A program made the position numbers and the translations under genes. From Limnothrix sp. FACHB-406 (GTDB taxonomy: Bacteria; Cyanobacteriota; Cyanobacteriia; CACIAM-69d): DNA of 64,000 nt. The notes under the pieces are model-generated. The model was not told the DNA's origin and ran no database searches. It saw nothing but the letters and a program-made list of their open reading frames with translations. Where the stretch lies: NCBI RefSeq assembly GCF_014698235.1, contig NZ_JACJSP010000006.1:62001-126000 (forward strand), read 5' to 3'. Positions 18,403 through 28,180 of the stretch are shown here, piece by piece. Numbering within the stretch: the first letter of the stretch is position 1; every line of letters begins with the position of its first letter.

Positions 18403-20523
18403 CTAAACCCTGGCCGCAGCCGGGTTGCCAACATTGCTGGCTTGACGCATTTGTCGATCCTCCGGGTAATCCTTGTCGGGAATTGGGACGTAGGAACGAA
18501 CAATTTTGCGGAATTCATCCCCTTCGATCATTTCTTCGTCGAGCAGTTGATCAACCAATCGATCGACCAGTTCTCGATGCTCACGGAGGATCTGACAGGC
18601 CTTTTCGTAGCAGTTGACGGCAATTTCCCGCACGGCGCGATCGATTTTGGCGGCCACCTCTTCGGAATATTCCGGCTGCGACATCCAACCTCGTCCCAAA
18701 AACACCTCGCCCGATTGGCTTTCCAGGGCCAACGTACCCAGGTCAGACATGCCATAGCGCGTGACCATTTCGCGGGCCAAGGTGCTGACCACCTTCAGAT
18801 CGTTGCTGGCTCCGACGGTGATTTCGGAATCGCCAAACACTTCCTGCTCGGCCGCCCGTCCCCCCAGGGTCATCACAATTCGATCGAGAATCCAAGCACG
18901 GGTATAGAGACCGCTATCCACCATTTCTTCATTGAAAACCTGTTGGGCAAACCCACCAATGCCGCCCGATCGGGGAACGATCGTTACCTTATTCAACGGG
19001 TCAGAATGCTTCAGCAGCGTCATCAACAGGGCGTGGCCCACCTCGTGATAGGCAATCAAGCGTTTTTTCTTGCTATCCAACAGGGGAGCCAACTTCAGGC
19101 CAATGGTGATCCGGTCGATCGCGTCGTCAATTTCCTCCAGGCTGATGGCCGGCTTCCGTCGCCGGGCCGTCAAAATCGCCGCCTCGTTGAGCAAATTCGC
19201 CAAATCGGCCCCCGCAAAACCGGGAGTGCGCCGGGCGATCGCCTCGATCGAAACCCCTTCTTCAACCTTCTTGGTGCGGGCATGAACTTGCAAAATCGCC
19301 AGCCGACCCGTATAACTGGGCAAATCAACGGTAATTTGGCGATCGAACCGGCCCGGTCGCATCAAGGCCGAGTCCAGCACATCGGGGCGGTTCGTGGCGG
19401 CAATAATAATCACCCCGGAGTTGCCCTCAAACCCGTCCATCTCAGTCAGCAGTTGGTTGAGGGTTTGTTCCCGTTCATCGTTGCCGCCGCCAATACCCGC
19501 GCCCCGTTGGCGACCCACCGCATCAATTTCATCAATAAATACAATGCAAGGGGCGCTCTCCTTTGCCTTGCGGAACAAGTCCCGCACCCGAGACGCACCC
19601 ACCCCCACGAACATTTCCACAAATTCCGAACCGGACATGCTGAAAAAGGGCACGCCCGCTTCTCCGGCGATCGCCTTGGCCAAAAGGGTTTTGCCCGTTC
19701 CCGGCGGCCCCACCAACAACACCCCGCGCGGAATCTTGGCCCCCACGGCCGTGAAGCGTTCCGGCTGCTTCAGGAAGGTCACCACTTCCTGTAGCTCCTC
19801 CTTGGCTTCCTCCACCCCGGCCACGTCATCAAAGGTCACGCCGGTTTTGGCTTCCATCTGAAACTTGGCGCGGGATTTGCCAAAGTTCATGGCCTGGCCC
19901 GAAGCGTTGGCCGTGCGGCGCACAATGTTCACCAGTAGGGCAATCACCAACCCCACAAACAGCAAATTGGCGATGAGACTGAGGGCCGCGGTGCGATCGA
20001 CCGACTCTTGCACCGAGAGTTCCACCCCCTTCGCCCGGGCAATTTCGATCAATTCCGGGTTGCGCTCAAACAGGGTCACTTCGTAGGGCGAGCTGGCGCG
20101 ACCATTTTGATCCAAAAAGACCCGGGCCAGTTGTTCTGCGGGAAACAGATCAATCCGCTTGACCTGACCCGCCTCCAACTTTTCCATCAGATCGCCGTAG
20201 GTGAGGGTGCGGCCGCGGCGCTGGTTGGCAGGTTGGCTGGCGGATGAGCTGCCGGATTGGCCAGCCGTGGAAGTCGCTTCCGAAGAAGAGCGATCGTTAT
20301 GTTGGCCTTGGGCCAGTTGACCTTGGGCTAAGGCGGGCGCGGTCACCGTCAACAGGTTAAACAGCAGCAGGGCCGAGGCGATCGCCCGTCGCCGACGATG
20401 GCGCGATCGGGTGGGTAGGATCCATGAACCGGGATGCCCCCCACCGGTTCGATCGGCCTGCGATCGGTTAGCGGTGTGGTGCGATGATTCCGAGGGAGAT
20501 CCCATTCCAAAAAAGCGCATCAT
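18403..20523 (-). CDS. ftsH: ATP-dependent zinc metalloprotease FtsH
   Basis: 706 residues. Two membrane segments (about 45-65 and 180-200) bracket a lumenal or periplasmic FtsH_ext domain with a Ser/Gln-rich linker. The AAA module follows with Walker A GPPGTGKT, Walker [13 protein letters not shown] and an SRH region [15 protein letters not shown]; the M41 protease has the zinc site HEVGH and a downstream Asp in SNDLKVVS. FtsH hexamers remove damaged membrane proteins; in cyanobacteria some take part in photosystem II repair. Which of the several cyanobacterial paralogues this is cannot be decided here. It is longer than average at the N-terminus because of the linker after the first helix. 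Confidence 0.95.
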   Translation of the reverse strand: MMRFFGMGSPSESSHHTANRSQADRTGGGHPGSWILPTRSRHRRRRAIASALLLFNLLTVTAPALAQGQLAQGQHNDRSSSEATSTAGQSGSSSASQPANQRRGRTLTYGDLMEKLEAGQVKRIDLFPAEQLARVFLDQNGRASSPYEVTLFERNPELIEIARAKGVELSVQESVDRTAALSLIANLLFVGLVIALLVNIVRRTANASGQAMNFGKSRAKFQMEAKTGVTFDDVAGVEEAKEELQEVVTFLKQPERFTAVGAKIPRGVLLVGPPGTGKTLLAKAIAGEAGVPFFSMSGSEFVEMFVGVGASRVRDLFRKAKESAPCIVFIDEIDAVGRQRGAGIGGGNDEREQTLNQLLTEMDGFEGNSGVIIIAATNRPDVLDSALMRPGRFDRQITVDLPSYTGRLAILQVHARTKKVEEGVSIEAIARRTPGFAGADLANLLNEAAILTARRRKPAISLEEIDDAIDRITIGLKLAPLLDSKKKRLIAYHEVGHALLMTLLKHSDPLNKVTIVPRSGGIGGFAQQVFNEEMVDSGLYTRAWILDRIVMTLGGRAAEQEVFGDSEITVGASNDLKVVSTLAREMVTRYGMSDLGTLALESQSGEVFLGRGWMSQPEYSEEVAAKIDRAVREIAVNCYEKACQILREHRELVDRLVDQLLDEEMIEGDEFRKIVRSYVPIPDKDYPEDRQMRQASNVGNPAAARV

Positions 20524-20618
20524 GCTGAAAGCTGCTGGCGGTGTGGACTGTTTCTAGTCTAGCTTGCTCCGTCTAGGCCCTTGGCGGTTTGCACAGCCCG
20601 GTTCGATCTCTGGGTCAT

Positions 20619-20651
20619 TGTTTGATCGGTGTCTGATCGGCGTTTGATCGG
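20619..20651. repeat. Three-copy 11-bp tandem repeat
   Basis: TGTTTGATCGG, TGTCTGATCGG and CGTTTGATCGG follow one another, then degrade into further GATCGG motifs up to about 20690. It lies between ftsH and the VOC gene. Confidence 0.65.
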
Positions 20652-20718
20652 CGGATCGGGGCAATCTGCGATCGGCGCAAGCGTTCGATCGGGGCAAGTG
20701 TTCGCAATTCCCAGGCTT

Positions 20719-21264
20719 TTAGCGATCGCCCACCCGTTGGTCATCAACGGCCCCAAAAATCGCCTCAGGATGGACATAGTGCTTAAATTCCAGCAAATTG
20801 TGGAACGGATCGGCTAAAAATGCCGTGTAATGCTCCAATTGTTCCCCAGGAAACCGACGGCGCGGGGGCTGTTCAAAGGTGAGTTGTTTGGCCTCGGCTC
20901 GATCGATCAAGGCTTGCCAGTCGGCCAAGGCCGCAAACACCAACCCAAAATGGCGCGGATAGATCCCCTTTTGCGGTTGGCAGGCCCCAGGACTCACGTG
21001 GGCCACAATTTGGTTGCCATAGCAATTCAAAATCAGCGAGTTGGGCCCCTCGCGTCCAGCGGTGCAACCTAGCCCATCAATATAAAAGGCCTTGGTTTGG
21101 GCCAGGTCGGCCACCGGAAAGGCCAGGTGAAACAGGGCGATCGCCCGGGAATTTTCGGAACCGAAGGGTTGACCCGTGGGAGTTACTTCCAAATTTGCGG
21201 GAGTAGCTACAGCCCCGGTTGCTGAAGCCCCGGTTGCTGAAGTTATCGCTGTTGAAGTGATCAT
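20719..21264 (-). CDS. VOC family (glyoxalase/dioxygenase fold) protein
   Basis: 181 residues. After a low-complexity Ala/Thr-rich leader of about 35 residues, the VOC fold begins at ALFHLAFPVADLAQTKAFYI and ends with LADPFHNLLEFKHY, whose terminal Glu is a typical metal ligand, as is the His of FHLAF. GYG-like glyoxalase I features are absent, so the substrate is unknown; a dioxygenase or an isomerase of this superfamily is possible. The leader suggests that the true start may be nearer residue 30-40, although no good internal ATG is available there. Confidence 0.8.
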   Translation of the reverse strand: MITSTAITSATGASATGAVATPANLEVTPTGQPFGSENSRAIALFHLAFPVADLAQTKAFYIDGLGCTAGREGPNSLILNCYGNQIVAHVSPGACQPQKGIYPRHFGLVFAALADWQALIDRAEAKQLTFEQPPRRRFPGEQLEHYTAFLADPFHNLLEFKHYVHPEAIFGAVDDQRVGDR

Positions 21265-21355
21265 GATGAGAACGGTTTAGAGAAATTGCCAAAGTCAGAG
21301 GGAGCCACCATCCACCTGATAGCATGACAGAAGAAGTCTGAAGGAAAAGGCTGCC

Positions 21356-22168
21356 GTGGATTTCAGCGCGATCGCAACGCCCATTACCCAGCAAGCGACC
21401 CAACACCCTTGGCTCACGGCCGCGGTGCTGAACACGCTATTGCTCACCCTAGTGGCGATCGCCCCCAAAAAACTGCTCACGCCGGCCGGCATTGTCCATG
21501 CTTGGATTTTGGGTGTGTTGGTGTGGGGTTGCATGGGTTGGCCGGGCTATGCCGTGGTGGGGTTCTACTTTTTGGCGGGGTCGGCCGTCACTCGGGTGGG
21601 TTTGGCTCGCAAGGAAGCCGCTGGCATTGCCGAGAAACGATCGGGCGCAAGGGGCCCGGAAAACGTTTGGGGATCGGCCCTGGGCGGGGCCCTCTGTGCC
21701 GGGGCGATCGGGCTGTTGTCCTTAGCTGCTGACCAGGCGATCGCCCAAACCTGGATCCCCCTTCTCAGTTTGGCCTATGCCGCCAGCTTCAGCGCCAAAC
21801 TCTCCGACACCTGCGCCAGCGAAATTGGCAAAGCCTATGGCCGGCGCACCTTTTCGGTGATTTCCTTTCAGCCCGTGCCGCCGGGAACCGAAGGAGCCGT
21901 CAGCCTGGAAGGAACCTTGGCCGGTTTTGCCGCCTCGATCGCCCAAGCCCTTGTGGCCTGGGGTGTGGGCTTAATTTCTCCCTTCGGAATTTTGGGATGC
22001 GCGATCGCCGCATTCCTGGCTACAACAGTGGAAAGTATTGTGGGCGCGACTTGGCAGGAGCAGCAACCGTGGTTAACAAACGAAGTCGTGAACGGTCTGC
22101 AAACCCTGCTGGCGGCCCTGCTGGCGATCGCGATCGGGTGGCCGGCGATCAGCCCGATCAGCCCCTAG
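21356..22168 (+). CDS. DUF92/TIGR00297 membrane protein, VTE6-like phytyl-phosphate kinase
   Basis: 270 residues from GTG 21356. The sequence is hydrophobic throughout, with about six membrane segments, and has the DUF92 hallmarks GIVHAWILGVLVWG, SFSAKLSDTCASEIGKAYG and a PVPPGTEGAVSLEGT motif. Plant VTE6 and the Synechocystis homologue convert phytyl phosphate to phytyl diphosphate for tocopherol and phylloquinone; that role is assigned by homology. A VTE5-like phytol kinase lies 10.7 kb away at 32008. The end overlaps the start of the CHAD gene by about 100 bases, which points to translational coupling. Confidence 0.85.
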   Translation: MDFSAIATPITQQATQHPWLTAAVLNTLLLTLVAIAPKKLLTPAGIVHAWILGVLVWGCMGWPGYAVVGFYFLAGSAVTRVGLARKEAAGIAEKRSGARGPENVWGSALGGALCAGAIGLLSLAADQAIAQTWIPLLSLAYAASFSAKLSDTCASEIGKAYGRRTFSVISFQPVPPGTEGAVSLEGTLAGFAASIAQALVAWGVGLISPFGILGCAIAAFLATTVESIVGATWQEQQPWLTNEVVNGLQTLLAALLAIAIGWPAISPISP

Positions 22169-23103
22169 ACTCGCCCGCCAACCCCAACTCCCGCAGCCTT
22201 GGGGCCACGGCCCAAACCGCGATCGAAAAGCATTGGGCCAAGGCCGGTCGCCACGAAGCCGCCGTCCTCAAAGACCAGGATCCCGAAGAGCTACACCAAA
22301 TGCGCGTGGCCCTGCGACGGCTGCGATCGGCCATTGTGGGTTTTGCCGTGGCCATTGACCTGCCCAAACGAGCCAGCGAGCGGGCCGTGGGGCAAGTGGC
22401 CAGAATTTTGGGAGAACTACGCGATTTGGACGTAATGGACGAAGCCTTGCGCGATCGCTACCTGCAAAACCTGCCCCCGGAAGAACAGCCCCTTTTGCAA
22501 ACGGTTCGCGAAGAGCTGGCCGGCCAACGCCAAAAAGCCTTCGGTCGCGTCAGCAAAACCCTGCAAAAACGCGAATGGCCCGCCATCAACACAGCTCTGG
22601 GGCGTTGGATTGCCCAACCGCGCTTGCGACCCGCCGCCGATTGGCCCGCCGTGGTGGTGGTTCCCGACCTGCTGTTACCGGTTTTGTCCCACTGGTTAAT
22701 GCATCCCGGCTGGTTGGTGCAAACCGAAGGGCGATCGGTCACGGATCTTTCACTGTTGGAGTGGGCGGTGATTCATGACCTGCGCAAGGTGGCCAAGCGG
22801 GTGCGCTACCAAATGGCCCTTTTTACCGATTTCTATGGCAGTGACTACGAGCAATTGCTCGACACCATTGGCGATATCCAAACCGTGTTGGGCGATTTGC
22901 AAGATATCGCCGTGCTGGAAAACTTTTTGGTGAAAACGATCGGGATTCAGTGGGCCACTGATGCGCCCGTTTGGGCTGGCTTGCTGGAACAACAGCGCGA
23001 TCGAGCCTGGGAAAACTGGCTGCAGCTCCAGGAGCAGTTCGATCGCCCCAATCAACGGGAACGGATCCGAGACGTGGTAAATCGTCCGCGCCTCAACTCC
23101 TAA
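22069..23103 (+). CDS. CHAD domain-containing protein
   Basis: 344 residues from GTG 22069, chosen because GCAGGAG precedes it at a good spacing and the longer open frame (to 21997) adds sequence unlike the family. The CHAD core is clear: HQMRVALRRLRSAI followed by LGELRDLDVMDEALRDRYL, and a second repeat with LRKVAKRVRYQMALF and ILGDLQDIAVLENFL-like segments. CHAD domains are helical bundles with conserved His and Arg residues that bind inorganic polyphosphate. Here the domain stands alone, without the CYTH triphosphatase partner. It overlaps the upstream DUF92 gene and is probably cotranscribed with it. Confidence 0.88.
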   Translation: MVNKRSRERSANPAGGPAGDRDRVAGDQPDQPLDSPANPNSRSLGATAQTAIEKHWAKAGRHEAAVLKDQDPEELHQMRVALRRLRSAIVGFAVAIDLPKRASERAVGQVARILGELRDLDVMDEALRDRYLQNLPPEEQPLLQTVREELAGQRQKAFGRVSKTLQKREWPAINTALGRWIAQPRLRPAADWPAVVVVPDLLLPVLSHWLMHPGWLVQTEGRSVTDLSLLEWAVIHDLRKVAKRVRYQMALFTDFYGSDYEQLLDTIGDIQTVLGDLQDIAVLENFLVKTIGIQWATDAPVWAGLLEQQRDRAWENWLQLQEQFDRPNQRERIRDVVNRPRLNS

Positions 23104-23154
23104 CCATTGGCTGACTTCCTTAAGTCGTTTCAAGCCTTGAAGGACATTGATCCC

Positions 23155-23694
23155 TTAAGCTGTGCCATCCTCGCCCAGACCATACCAACCTTGGAGATAG
23201 GTTTGCAGCATGGTGGCGGCCGTCGTGCGGCTGGGGGACCGATCGGGCACAGACCACCACCCCCAGGCGCGATCGGGCGATCGCCAAAAAGCCTGATGGT
23301 CCAAGGGGGGATCAGCCCAAAACTGCGCCCGCCCGGGCCCCAACCAAGCGGAACTGCGGTGCGTCCATTGATCATGGCTGAACCGATAAATCGGCAGTCC
23401 CCCCGGCAGCGCCACCCCCCAACCATCCCAGGCAAACACCGCCCGCACTCGCCCACCGCGCCGCTGCCAAGCCTGGGCGGCTCCCAAGGCTGCCACCACG
23501 CCTGCACTGAAGCCAATTAGCCCGATCGCCCGTTGGGGATCGATCGCCCGCAGCGCCTCCAGCACCCGATCGCCCTGATAGGTGGCCTCCCAAATCACCA
23601 AGGGCTGGGGCCAGGCGGGTTTCCAGGTGGCCGCTAAAAACTGTTCCGTCGCCGATCGATCCGCAAAGCCGGGACAAATGCAACAAATCGGCAT
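23155..23694 (-). CDS. Small alpha/beta-hydrolase-like protein
   Basis: 179 residues from ATG 23694 (MPICCICPGFADRSATEQFL); the open frame reaches 23880, but the extra 62 residues are low-complexity and non-conserved in look. GLIGFSAGVVAALG contains the nucleophile elbow G-F-S-A-G, and a late His-containing segment could complete a triad. The size is small for an active hydrolase. It converges with the CHAD gene. The function is unknown; a serine hydrolase is inferred from the elbow only. Confidence 0.65.
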   Translation of the reverse strand: MPICCICPGFADRSATEQFLAATWKPAWPQPLVIWEATYQGDRVLEALRAIDPQRAIGLIGFSAGVVAALGAAQAWQRRGGRVRAVFAWDGWGVALPGGLPIYRFSHDQWTHRSSAWLGPGRAQFWADPPLDHQAFWRSPDRAWGWWSVPDRSPSRTTAATMLQTYLQGWYGLGEDGTA

Positions 23695-24050
23695 GGCGGC
23701 CTGGGTGCGTTGGGGCTGAGGTCTGGGCGCTTGAGCCTCGCAAGTCAGTGGAGCGTCATTTTGAGGGCCATGGAGTTGAAAATCAGGGGCTTGGCCGATT
23801 CCATTGCAACAATTGCCAGCGCTCCAAGCATTTGCATACTTATTTGAATTTTTCATGGAGATTGTTATCCCATTTCCCATTAATGTTTGCGTTTAATGAT
23901 CAAGCATTACAAAAAGACAAGAACTCTCTTCAAGATCTCCAAAGAAACTTGTCTTCTTCTCAAGAATTTCCCTCAACTGGTTCCGATTGACCAACTGAAA
24001 TCTGATTCCGCTTTCATAATAGAAATGAATCCCCCCACGAGGCATTTGTT
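23695..24050. other. Intergenic region between divergent hydrolase-like and chelatase-like genes
   Basis: About 350 bases. The left half is the possible 5' extension of the hydrolase-like frame; the right half (23880-24050) is AT-rich and should hold promoters. No RNA gene or repeat was recognised. Confidence 0.4.
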
Positions 24051-25358
24051 GTGGCTGCGTCTTCCCAAAAGGCTGAAGGTCAATCCCCCCTGATGGCAAC
24101 CCCAATCAGCGCGATCGACCCATCAGAAGTCGAAATCGGGCCCGGCGACGATCGGGTAGCCGTTTTGCTGATGGGCTATGGCGAAGTGGAGTCCTATGCG
24201 GATTTTGCCAATTACAACGAACAGGCTTTGAACCTGTTGACTGCCAAGTTTGCACCGGTTCCCCAGTGGGTTTATCCACCCCTGGCGAAATTATTGGCGG
24301 CCTTTGATTTGCATGAGTGGAGTCACCAACATGGTCAATTTATTTCTCCCCACAATGCAATTTTTGAGCGCCAACGATCAGGAATTGAGCAAGCACTCCA
24401 ACAACGTTGGGGCGATCGAGTCTCGGTGTTTAAGGCGTTTAACTTTTGTCGTCCCCATTTGCCCGAGCAAGTTTTGGCAGAAATTCGCGATCGGGGATTT
24501 AGCAAGTTACTGATTTATCCCTTGCTGGTAGTGGACTCTATTTTCACCAGTGGGATTGCCATTGAGCAGGTGAACCGGGCCTTGAGTCAGTTAACCGATG
24601 GCGACACCCATTGGGTGCGATCGATGCGCTATCTCCCGTCGTTTTATGACCAGGCTAGCTATATTCAACTGCTGGCAAAGTTGGTGAGCGAAAAAATTGA
24701 TCGGGACTGGCGATCGCACTTTTTGCCATCGCAAATTGGGATTGTGCTGCTGAATCATGGTTGTCCCCATGAAGCCAAGGGATTTGTGTCAGGAATTTCC
24801 GAAAGCCAAGCCCTGTATGAATCGGTGCGTCGGGAGCTGATCACTCGCTACCCCCTGATTTCGATCGGCTGGCTCAATCACGATACGCCCATGATCGATT
24901 GGACACAGCCCAATGCTCAATTGGCTGCTCGCAATTTAATTGAACTGGGAGCCAAGGCAATTTTGATGGCCCCGATCGGGTTTGCCACCGAAAACCATGA
25001 AACATTGCTGGATGTGGACCATATTTTCCTAGCGCTCCAGCGTCAATATCCTGAGGTGGTTTATCAACAATTACCCTGCGTGAATGATCACCCTGAGTTT
25101 TTGACCATGGCAGCGGATTGGGTTGATCCTCTAATTACGGAGTTATTGGCAGAAACCAGCGCTGTGATTCATTTCGCTGGGTTCGATCGCTCCAGCCTCG
25201 ATTCCGAGCATCATCACCACCAAAGCCATAGCCATGATCACAGTTATGATCACGGTCATAATCATGGGGACAATCACAGTCATGATCATGGTGGCAACCA
25301 CAGCCATCATCATGGCCATTCCCATGATCACGCTCATCATCAACATTCCCATCATTAA
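24051..25358 (+). CDS. Ferrochelatase-family protein with histidine-rich metal-binding tail
   Basis: 435 residues from GTG 24051 (an ATG at 24093 would remove 14). The chelatase fold is visible in two halves: VAVLLMGYGEVESYADFANY and WVYPPLAKLLAAFDL at the start, IVLLNHGCPHEAKGF carrying the expected catalytic-site His, and PIGFATENHETLLDVDHIF matching the ferrochelatase signature with its Glu. The last 52 residues include 25 histidines alternating with Ser, Asp, Gly and Asn. Class II chelatases insert Fe, Co or Ni into tetrapyrroles. The tail suggests storage or delivery of Ni or Co, as in His-rich metallochaperones. It is probably a paralogue rather than the main HemH, which in cyanobacteria usually carries a chlorophyll-binding-like tail. 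Confidence 0.75.
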   Translation: MAASSQKAEGQSPLMATPISAIDPSEVEIGPGDDRVAVLLMGYGEVESYADFANYNEQALNLLTAKFAPVPQWVYPPLAKLLAAFDLHEWSHQHGQFISPHNAIFERQRSGIEQALQQRWGDRVSVFKAFNFCRPHLPEQVLAEIRDRGFSKLLIYPLLVVDSIFTSGIAIEQVNRALSQLTDGDTHWVRSMRYLPSFYDQASYIQLLAKLVSEKIDRDWRSHFLPSQIGIVLLNHGCPHEAKGFVSGISESQALYESVRRELITRYPLISIGWLNHDTPMIDWTQPNAQLAARNLIELGAKAILMAPIGFATENHETLLDVDHIFLALQRQYPEVVYQQLPCVNDHPEFLTMAADWVDPLITELLAETSAVIHFAGFDRSSLDSEHHHHQSHSHDHSYDHGHNHGDNHSHDHGGNHSHHHGHSHDHAHHQHSHH

Positions 25359-26158
25359 GGTTTCAAATTCAGCGACAGTTGCAGAATTGAAGCGGGATGA
25401 TTCGGTGTTGGAATTGGCTCGGGGCTGGTGGTTTGGGCTGGGCAATATTGTTTGTAATGACACTGATCGCAATGGGTTCCGGGATTGGGTTCCCAGGCGC
25501 GATCGGTTCGTAATCGCTGGGCCAAGTCTGCAATCACCGCCTGGGCTGCGATTAGCCGTTCTTCGGTGACGGGAATTCGCACCGATTCTCCGGGCCGCAA
25601 AAAAATGAGGTTGATGTATTTCAACTCTCGTTCCCATTGCTGATTGATGGCGATCGCGTAGAGGCCCACTTGCATTGTGAGCTGATCGAAATCTGGCTCC
25701 ACAAATTGCCGTGAGGTTTTGTACTCAATTAGCTCAAGGGAATCTAAATCAAACCAATCGAGGCGATCGAGCCGACCCGTGAGGGCAAATTCCAAATCAT
25801 TGATTTGTAATCGACCTTGAATTTTTGCCTCCGTGGCCAGGGGTTTGAGGAAGCGATCGATCGGTTCAATCCAGTGATGGAAATAGCGCACCAAAATATC
25901 GTAGCCCTCAGCAATTTGACGCTCCGTGAGGCCAGCGGTTTCCTGAGTCCAGCAAGCATCAATCCAACTGAGTCCTGGTTTTTGGGGATAGCTATAGTCC
26001 CAATCGCGGTAAATTCGCGTGAGTGCCCCATGGAGCGATCGCCCCAGGGCCGCGCCTCCAAAACCCGCCGTCGGAATTTTATATTCATAGCGAAATTGAT
26101 ATCGAGCGGGACAGGTTTGGTAGGTGGTTAATTTGGCCGGTGAGAGTCGATAGGACAT
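25355..26158 (-). CDS. PD-(D/E)XK nuclease family protein (RecB/Cas4-like)
   Basis: 267 residues. It starts with the typical RecB-family motif LSPAKLTTYQTCPARYQFRY, has a GALG(R)SLHGAL helix, the catalytic strand pair FALTGRLDRLDWFD and LELIEYKTS, and a C-terminal cysteine cluster CDQCHYKQYC. Together with Cys17 this gives the four-cysteine iron-sulfur arrangement of AddB/Cas4-type nucleases. It should cleave DNA, probably as a repair exonuclease. There are no CRISPR genes nearby. Its stop codon overlaps that of the convergent chelatase gene by 4 bases, so the two share an ATTAA end. Confidence 0.88.
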   Translation of the reverse strand: MSYRLSPAKLTTYQTCPARYQFRYEYKIPTAGFGGAALGRSLHGALTRIYRDWDYSYPQKPGLSWIDACWTQETAGLTERQIAEGYDILVRYFHHWIEPIDRFLKPLATEAKIQGRLQINDLEFALTGRLDRLDWFDLDSLELIEYKTSRQFVEPDFDQLTMQVGLYAIAINQQWERELKYINLIFLRPGESVRIPVTEERLIAAQAVIADLAQRLRTDRAWEPNPGTHCDQCHYKQYCPAQTTSPEPIPTPNHPASILQLSLNLKP

Positions 26159-26320
26159 TTGGCTTCAGAGGGCTTCAGAAAAACCGGGAATTTTTGACCG
26201 CAGGATCTATCACAGGATCTACCGCAGAATCTATAGACTAAAAAGAATTGGGAGCCGATGCTTAATTTCGGTTAGATTTGCTTAGATTTAAGGCATAGCT
26301 TCAATTTTAAGACCTCCAAA

Positions 26321-27511
26321 ATGGCCATGGGAATGCGAGCGATCGGGTTAATGAGCGGCACCTCCGTTGATGGAATCGATGCGGCATTGGTGGAACTGTC
26401 GGGGACGGAAACGGACTTGGAGGTGAAGTTGCTCCGTTCCGAAACCTTTGACTATCCAGCGGCCTTGCGATCGCAAATTTTGGCGGTTTGTGCCGGTGAA
26501 TCCCTGTCCATGGCGGCCATGGCCCAGTTGGACGACGCGATCGCTCGGGAATTTGCGGCGGCCGCCAAAACAATCCAAACGGCCCAACCGGACTCACAAC
26601 CCATTCGCTTCATCGGTTCCCACGGACAAACGGTGTTCCATCGCCCACCCCAAACGGCCGACGAACAATCCTTGGGCTACAGCTTGCAGTTGGGTCGCGG
26701 CAGCGCGATCGCCCACTGGAGCGGCATCACCACCGTCAGCAACTTTCGGGTGGGCGACTTGGCCATGGGGGGCCAGGGTGCGCCGTTAGTGCCTCGGGTG
26801 GATGCTTACCTGTTGGGGGATGAGCAGGAATGTCGCTGTGTGCAAAATATTGGCGGCATTGGCAATGTGACCTATCTCCCGGCTCGGCGGGGGTTCGCCA
26901 ATTTGACAGCGTGGGAGGGGGCCGTTTGGGGTTGGGACACGGGGCCGGGCAATGTGTTGGTGGATTTGGCGGTGCAACATCTAACGGACGGGGCCCAAAC
27001 CTTCGATCGCGATGGAGCCTGGGCTGCCCAAGGGCAAATTTCAGATTCCCTGGTGGCCCAGTGGCTGGCGGATCCCTTCTTTAGTCAGGAGCCACCCAAG
27101 TCCACGGGACGCGAGCACTTTGGCCCGGACTGGTTGGCCCGCAGTCGCCAAGCGGCGATCGCCCTGGGTCTGTCCGATGCCGATTGGTTAGCCAGCCTCA
27201 CGGAACTGACGGCCCGTTCCATTGCCGACAGTTACCGCAACCACTTGCCCCAACTGCCCGATCGGGTCTTGGTCTGTGGGGGCGGCAGTCGCAATCGCAC
27301 CCTCTGGGCCCGTTTGCAACAGCATTTGGGATCAATCCCGCTGGAAACCACGGATCAATGGGGACTCTGTGCCAGCAGCAAGGAGGCGATCGCCTTTGCG
27401 GTTTTGGGCTACTGGCGACTGCTCGATCGCCCCGGCAACCTGCCCGCCGCCACGGGAGCACGGCAATCCGTACCCCTCGGCGAGGTGTGGCCCGCCCCCA
27501 GCGCAGGGTAA
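26321..27511 (+). CDS. anmK: Anhydro-N-acetylmuramic acid kinase
   Basis: 396 residues. The ASKHA-type phosphate loop [17 protein letters not shown] is at the N-terminus, followed by [33 protein letters not shown] and [12 protein letters not shown], all diagnostic for AnmK. The enzyme cleaves and phosphorylates 1,6-anhydro-MurNAc released during peptidoglycan turnover, giving MurNAc-6-phosphate for recycling. Several in-frame ATGs lie within six codons (26321, 26327, 26333), so the exact start is uncertain by a few residues. It is followed after 62 bases by the HHL1-like gene. Confidence 0.95.
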   Translation: MAMGMRAIGLMSGTSVDGIDAALVELSGTETDLEVKLLRSETFDYPAALRSQILAVCAGESLSMAAMAQLDDAIAREFAAAAKTIQTAQPDSQPIRFIGSHGQTVFHRPPQTADEQSLGYSLQLGRGSAIAHWSGITTVSNFRVGDLAMGGQGAPLVPRVDAYLLGDEQECRCVQNIGGIGNVTYLPARRGFANLTAWEGAVWGWDTGPGNVLVDLAVQHLTDGAQTFDRDGAWAAQGQISDSLVAQWLADPFFSQEPPKSTGREHFGPDWLARSRQAAIALGLSDADWLASLTELTARSIADSYRNHLPQLPDRVLVCGGGSRNRTLWARLQQHLGSIPLETTDQWGLCASSKEAIAFAVLGYWRLLDRPGNLPAATGARQSVPLGEVWPAPSAG

Positions 27512-27573
27512 ACTCGATGGCAGGTTCGTAACAAAACATTTCAAATCTGAGTTTCCCCCTGGAGGCCCCACCC

Positions 27574-28014
27574 TTGGCAACCCCCACCGGATTCGGCAAG
27601 CCCAAAGCCCAACCCAAAGCAAAATCGAACGATCGCCGCGCCGCCGCTGCCAGTCAGCTTGATGAGATGCGATCGAAGGGAATGCCGGAATTTGAAGTTT
27701 ACGTGCGGGTCAAAGACCAGAAACCCTGGTACCCGGTTGGGGCCTTGGCGGTGAACCGCAGCAATCAAATTAACCAGGCCATCTTTGCCAATGAAAATGA
27801 CCTGCGCCAAGGGGCGTTCCGTCTTTTTCCGCGCCTGAAAAAACAGCAGGGCAATTTGGAATATGGCTATCGGATTAAGGCCTACAAGGACGATCCGATT
27901 ACCCTTGCGGTTCAACCCACATCGGTGTTGCCTGGGCCGCTGCAAGGGGCGATCGACCAAGTGCGGGAAGGTCTGGGCAGTTTGGTCAGTCGGTTCACGG
28001 CTCGCCGCTCTTAG
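27574..28014 (+). CDS. HHL1-like protein
   Basis: 146 residues from a TTG start at 27574, supported by GGAGG eight bases upstream. After a basic, Ala/Lys-rich leader the core reads PEFEVYVRVKDQKPWYPVGA, then AVNRSNQINQAIFANENDL and GAFRLFPRL, which I recognise as the HHL1-like family shared by cyanobacteria and chloroplasts. Plant HHL1 is a thylakoid protein that protects photosystem II in high light. No membrane helix is evident here apart from a moderately hydrophobic C-terminal helix, so membrane attachment is uncertain. Confidence 0.75.
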   Translation: MATPTGFGKPKAQPKAKSNDRRAAAASQLDEMRSKGMPEFEVYVRVKDQKPWYPVGALAVNRSNQINQAIFANENDLRQGAFRLFPRLKKQQGNLEYGYRIKAYKDDPITLAVQPTSVLPGPLQGAIDQVREGLGSLVSRFTARRS

Positions 28015-28180
28015 ATCATCATTTCCTAGCCTAAGACACAGGTTCAAACCGGCCTCACGACCTGGGGCGATCGGGCAGTGACCACCACTGGGATTGCCCC
28101 CAGGATCGACCATCAACGCAATTTGGCTAAGATGGTGGCCTACAGAAGCATTGGACTCTTTCACCAGGAGAGCGATCGGC

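Noticed and set aside
18442-19794. 450-codon open frame on the plus strand
   Set aside because: It is the reverse complement of the ftsH coding region and reads as His/Arg/Gln-rich noise.
25355-26158. Cas4 as part of a CRISPR system
   Set aside because: The RecB-like nuclease has the Cys cluster and PD-(D/E)XK core, but there are no CRISPR repeats or other cas genes in the window; a repair nuclease is more likely.
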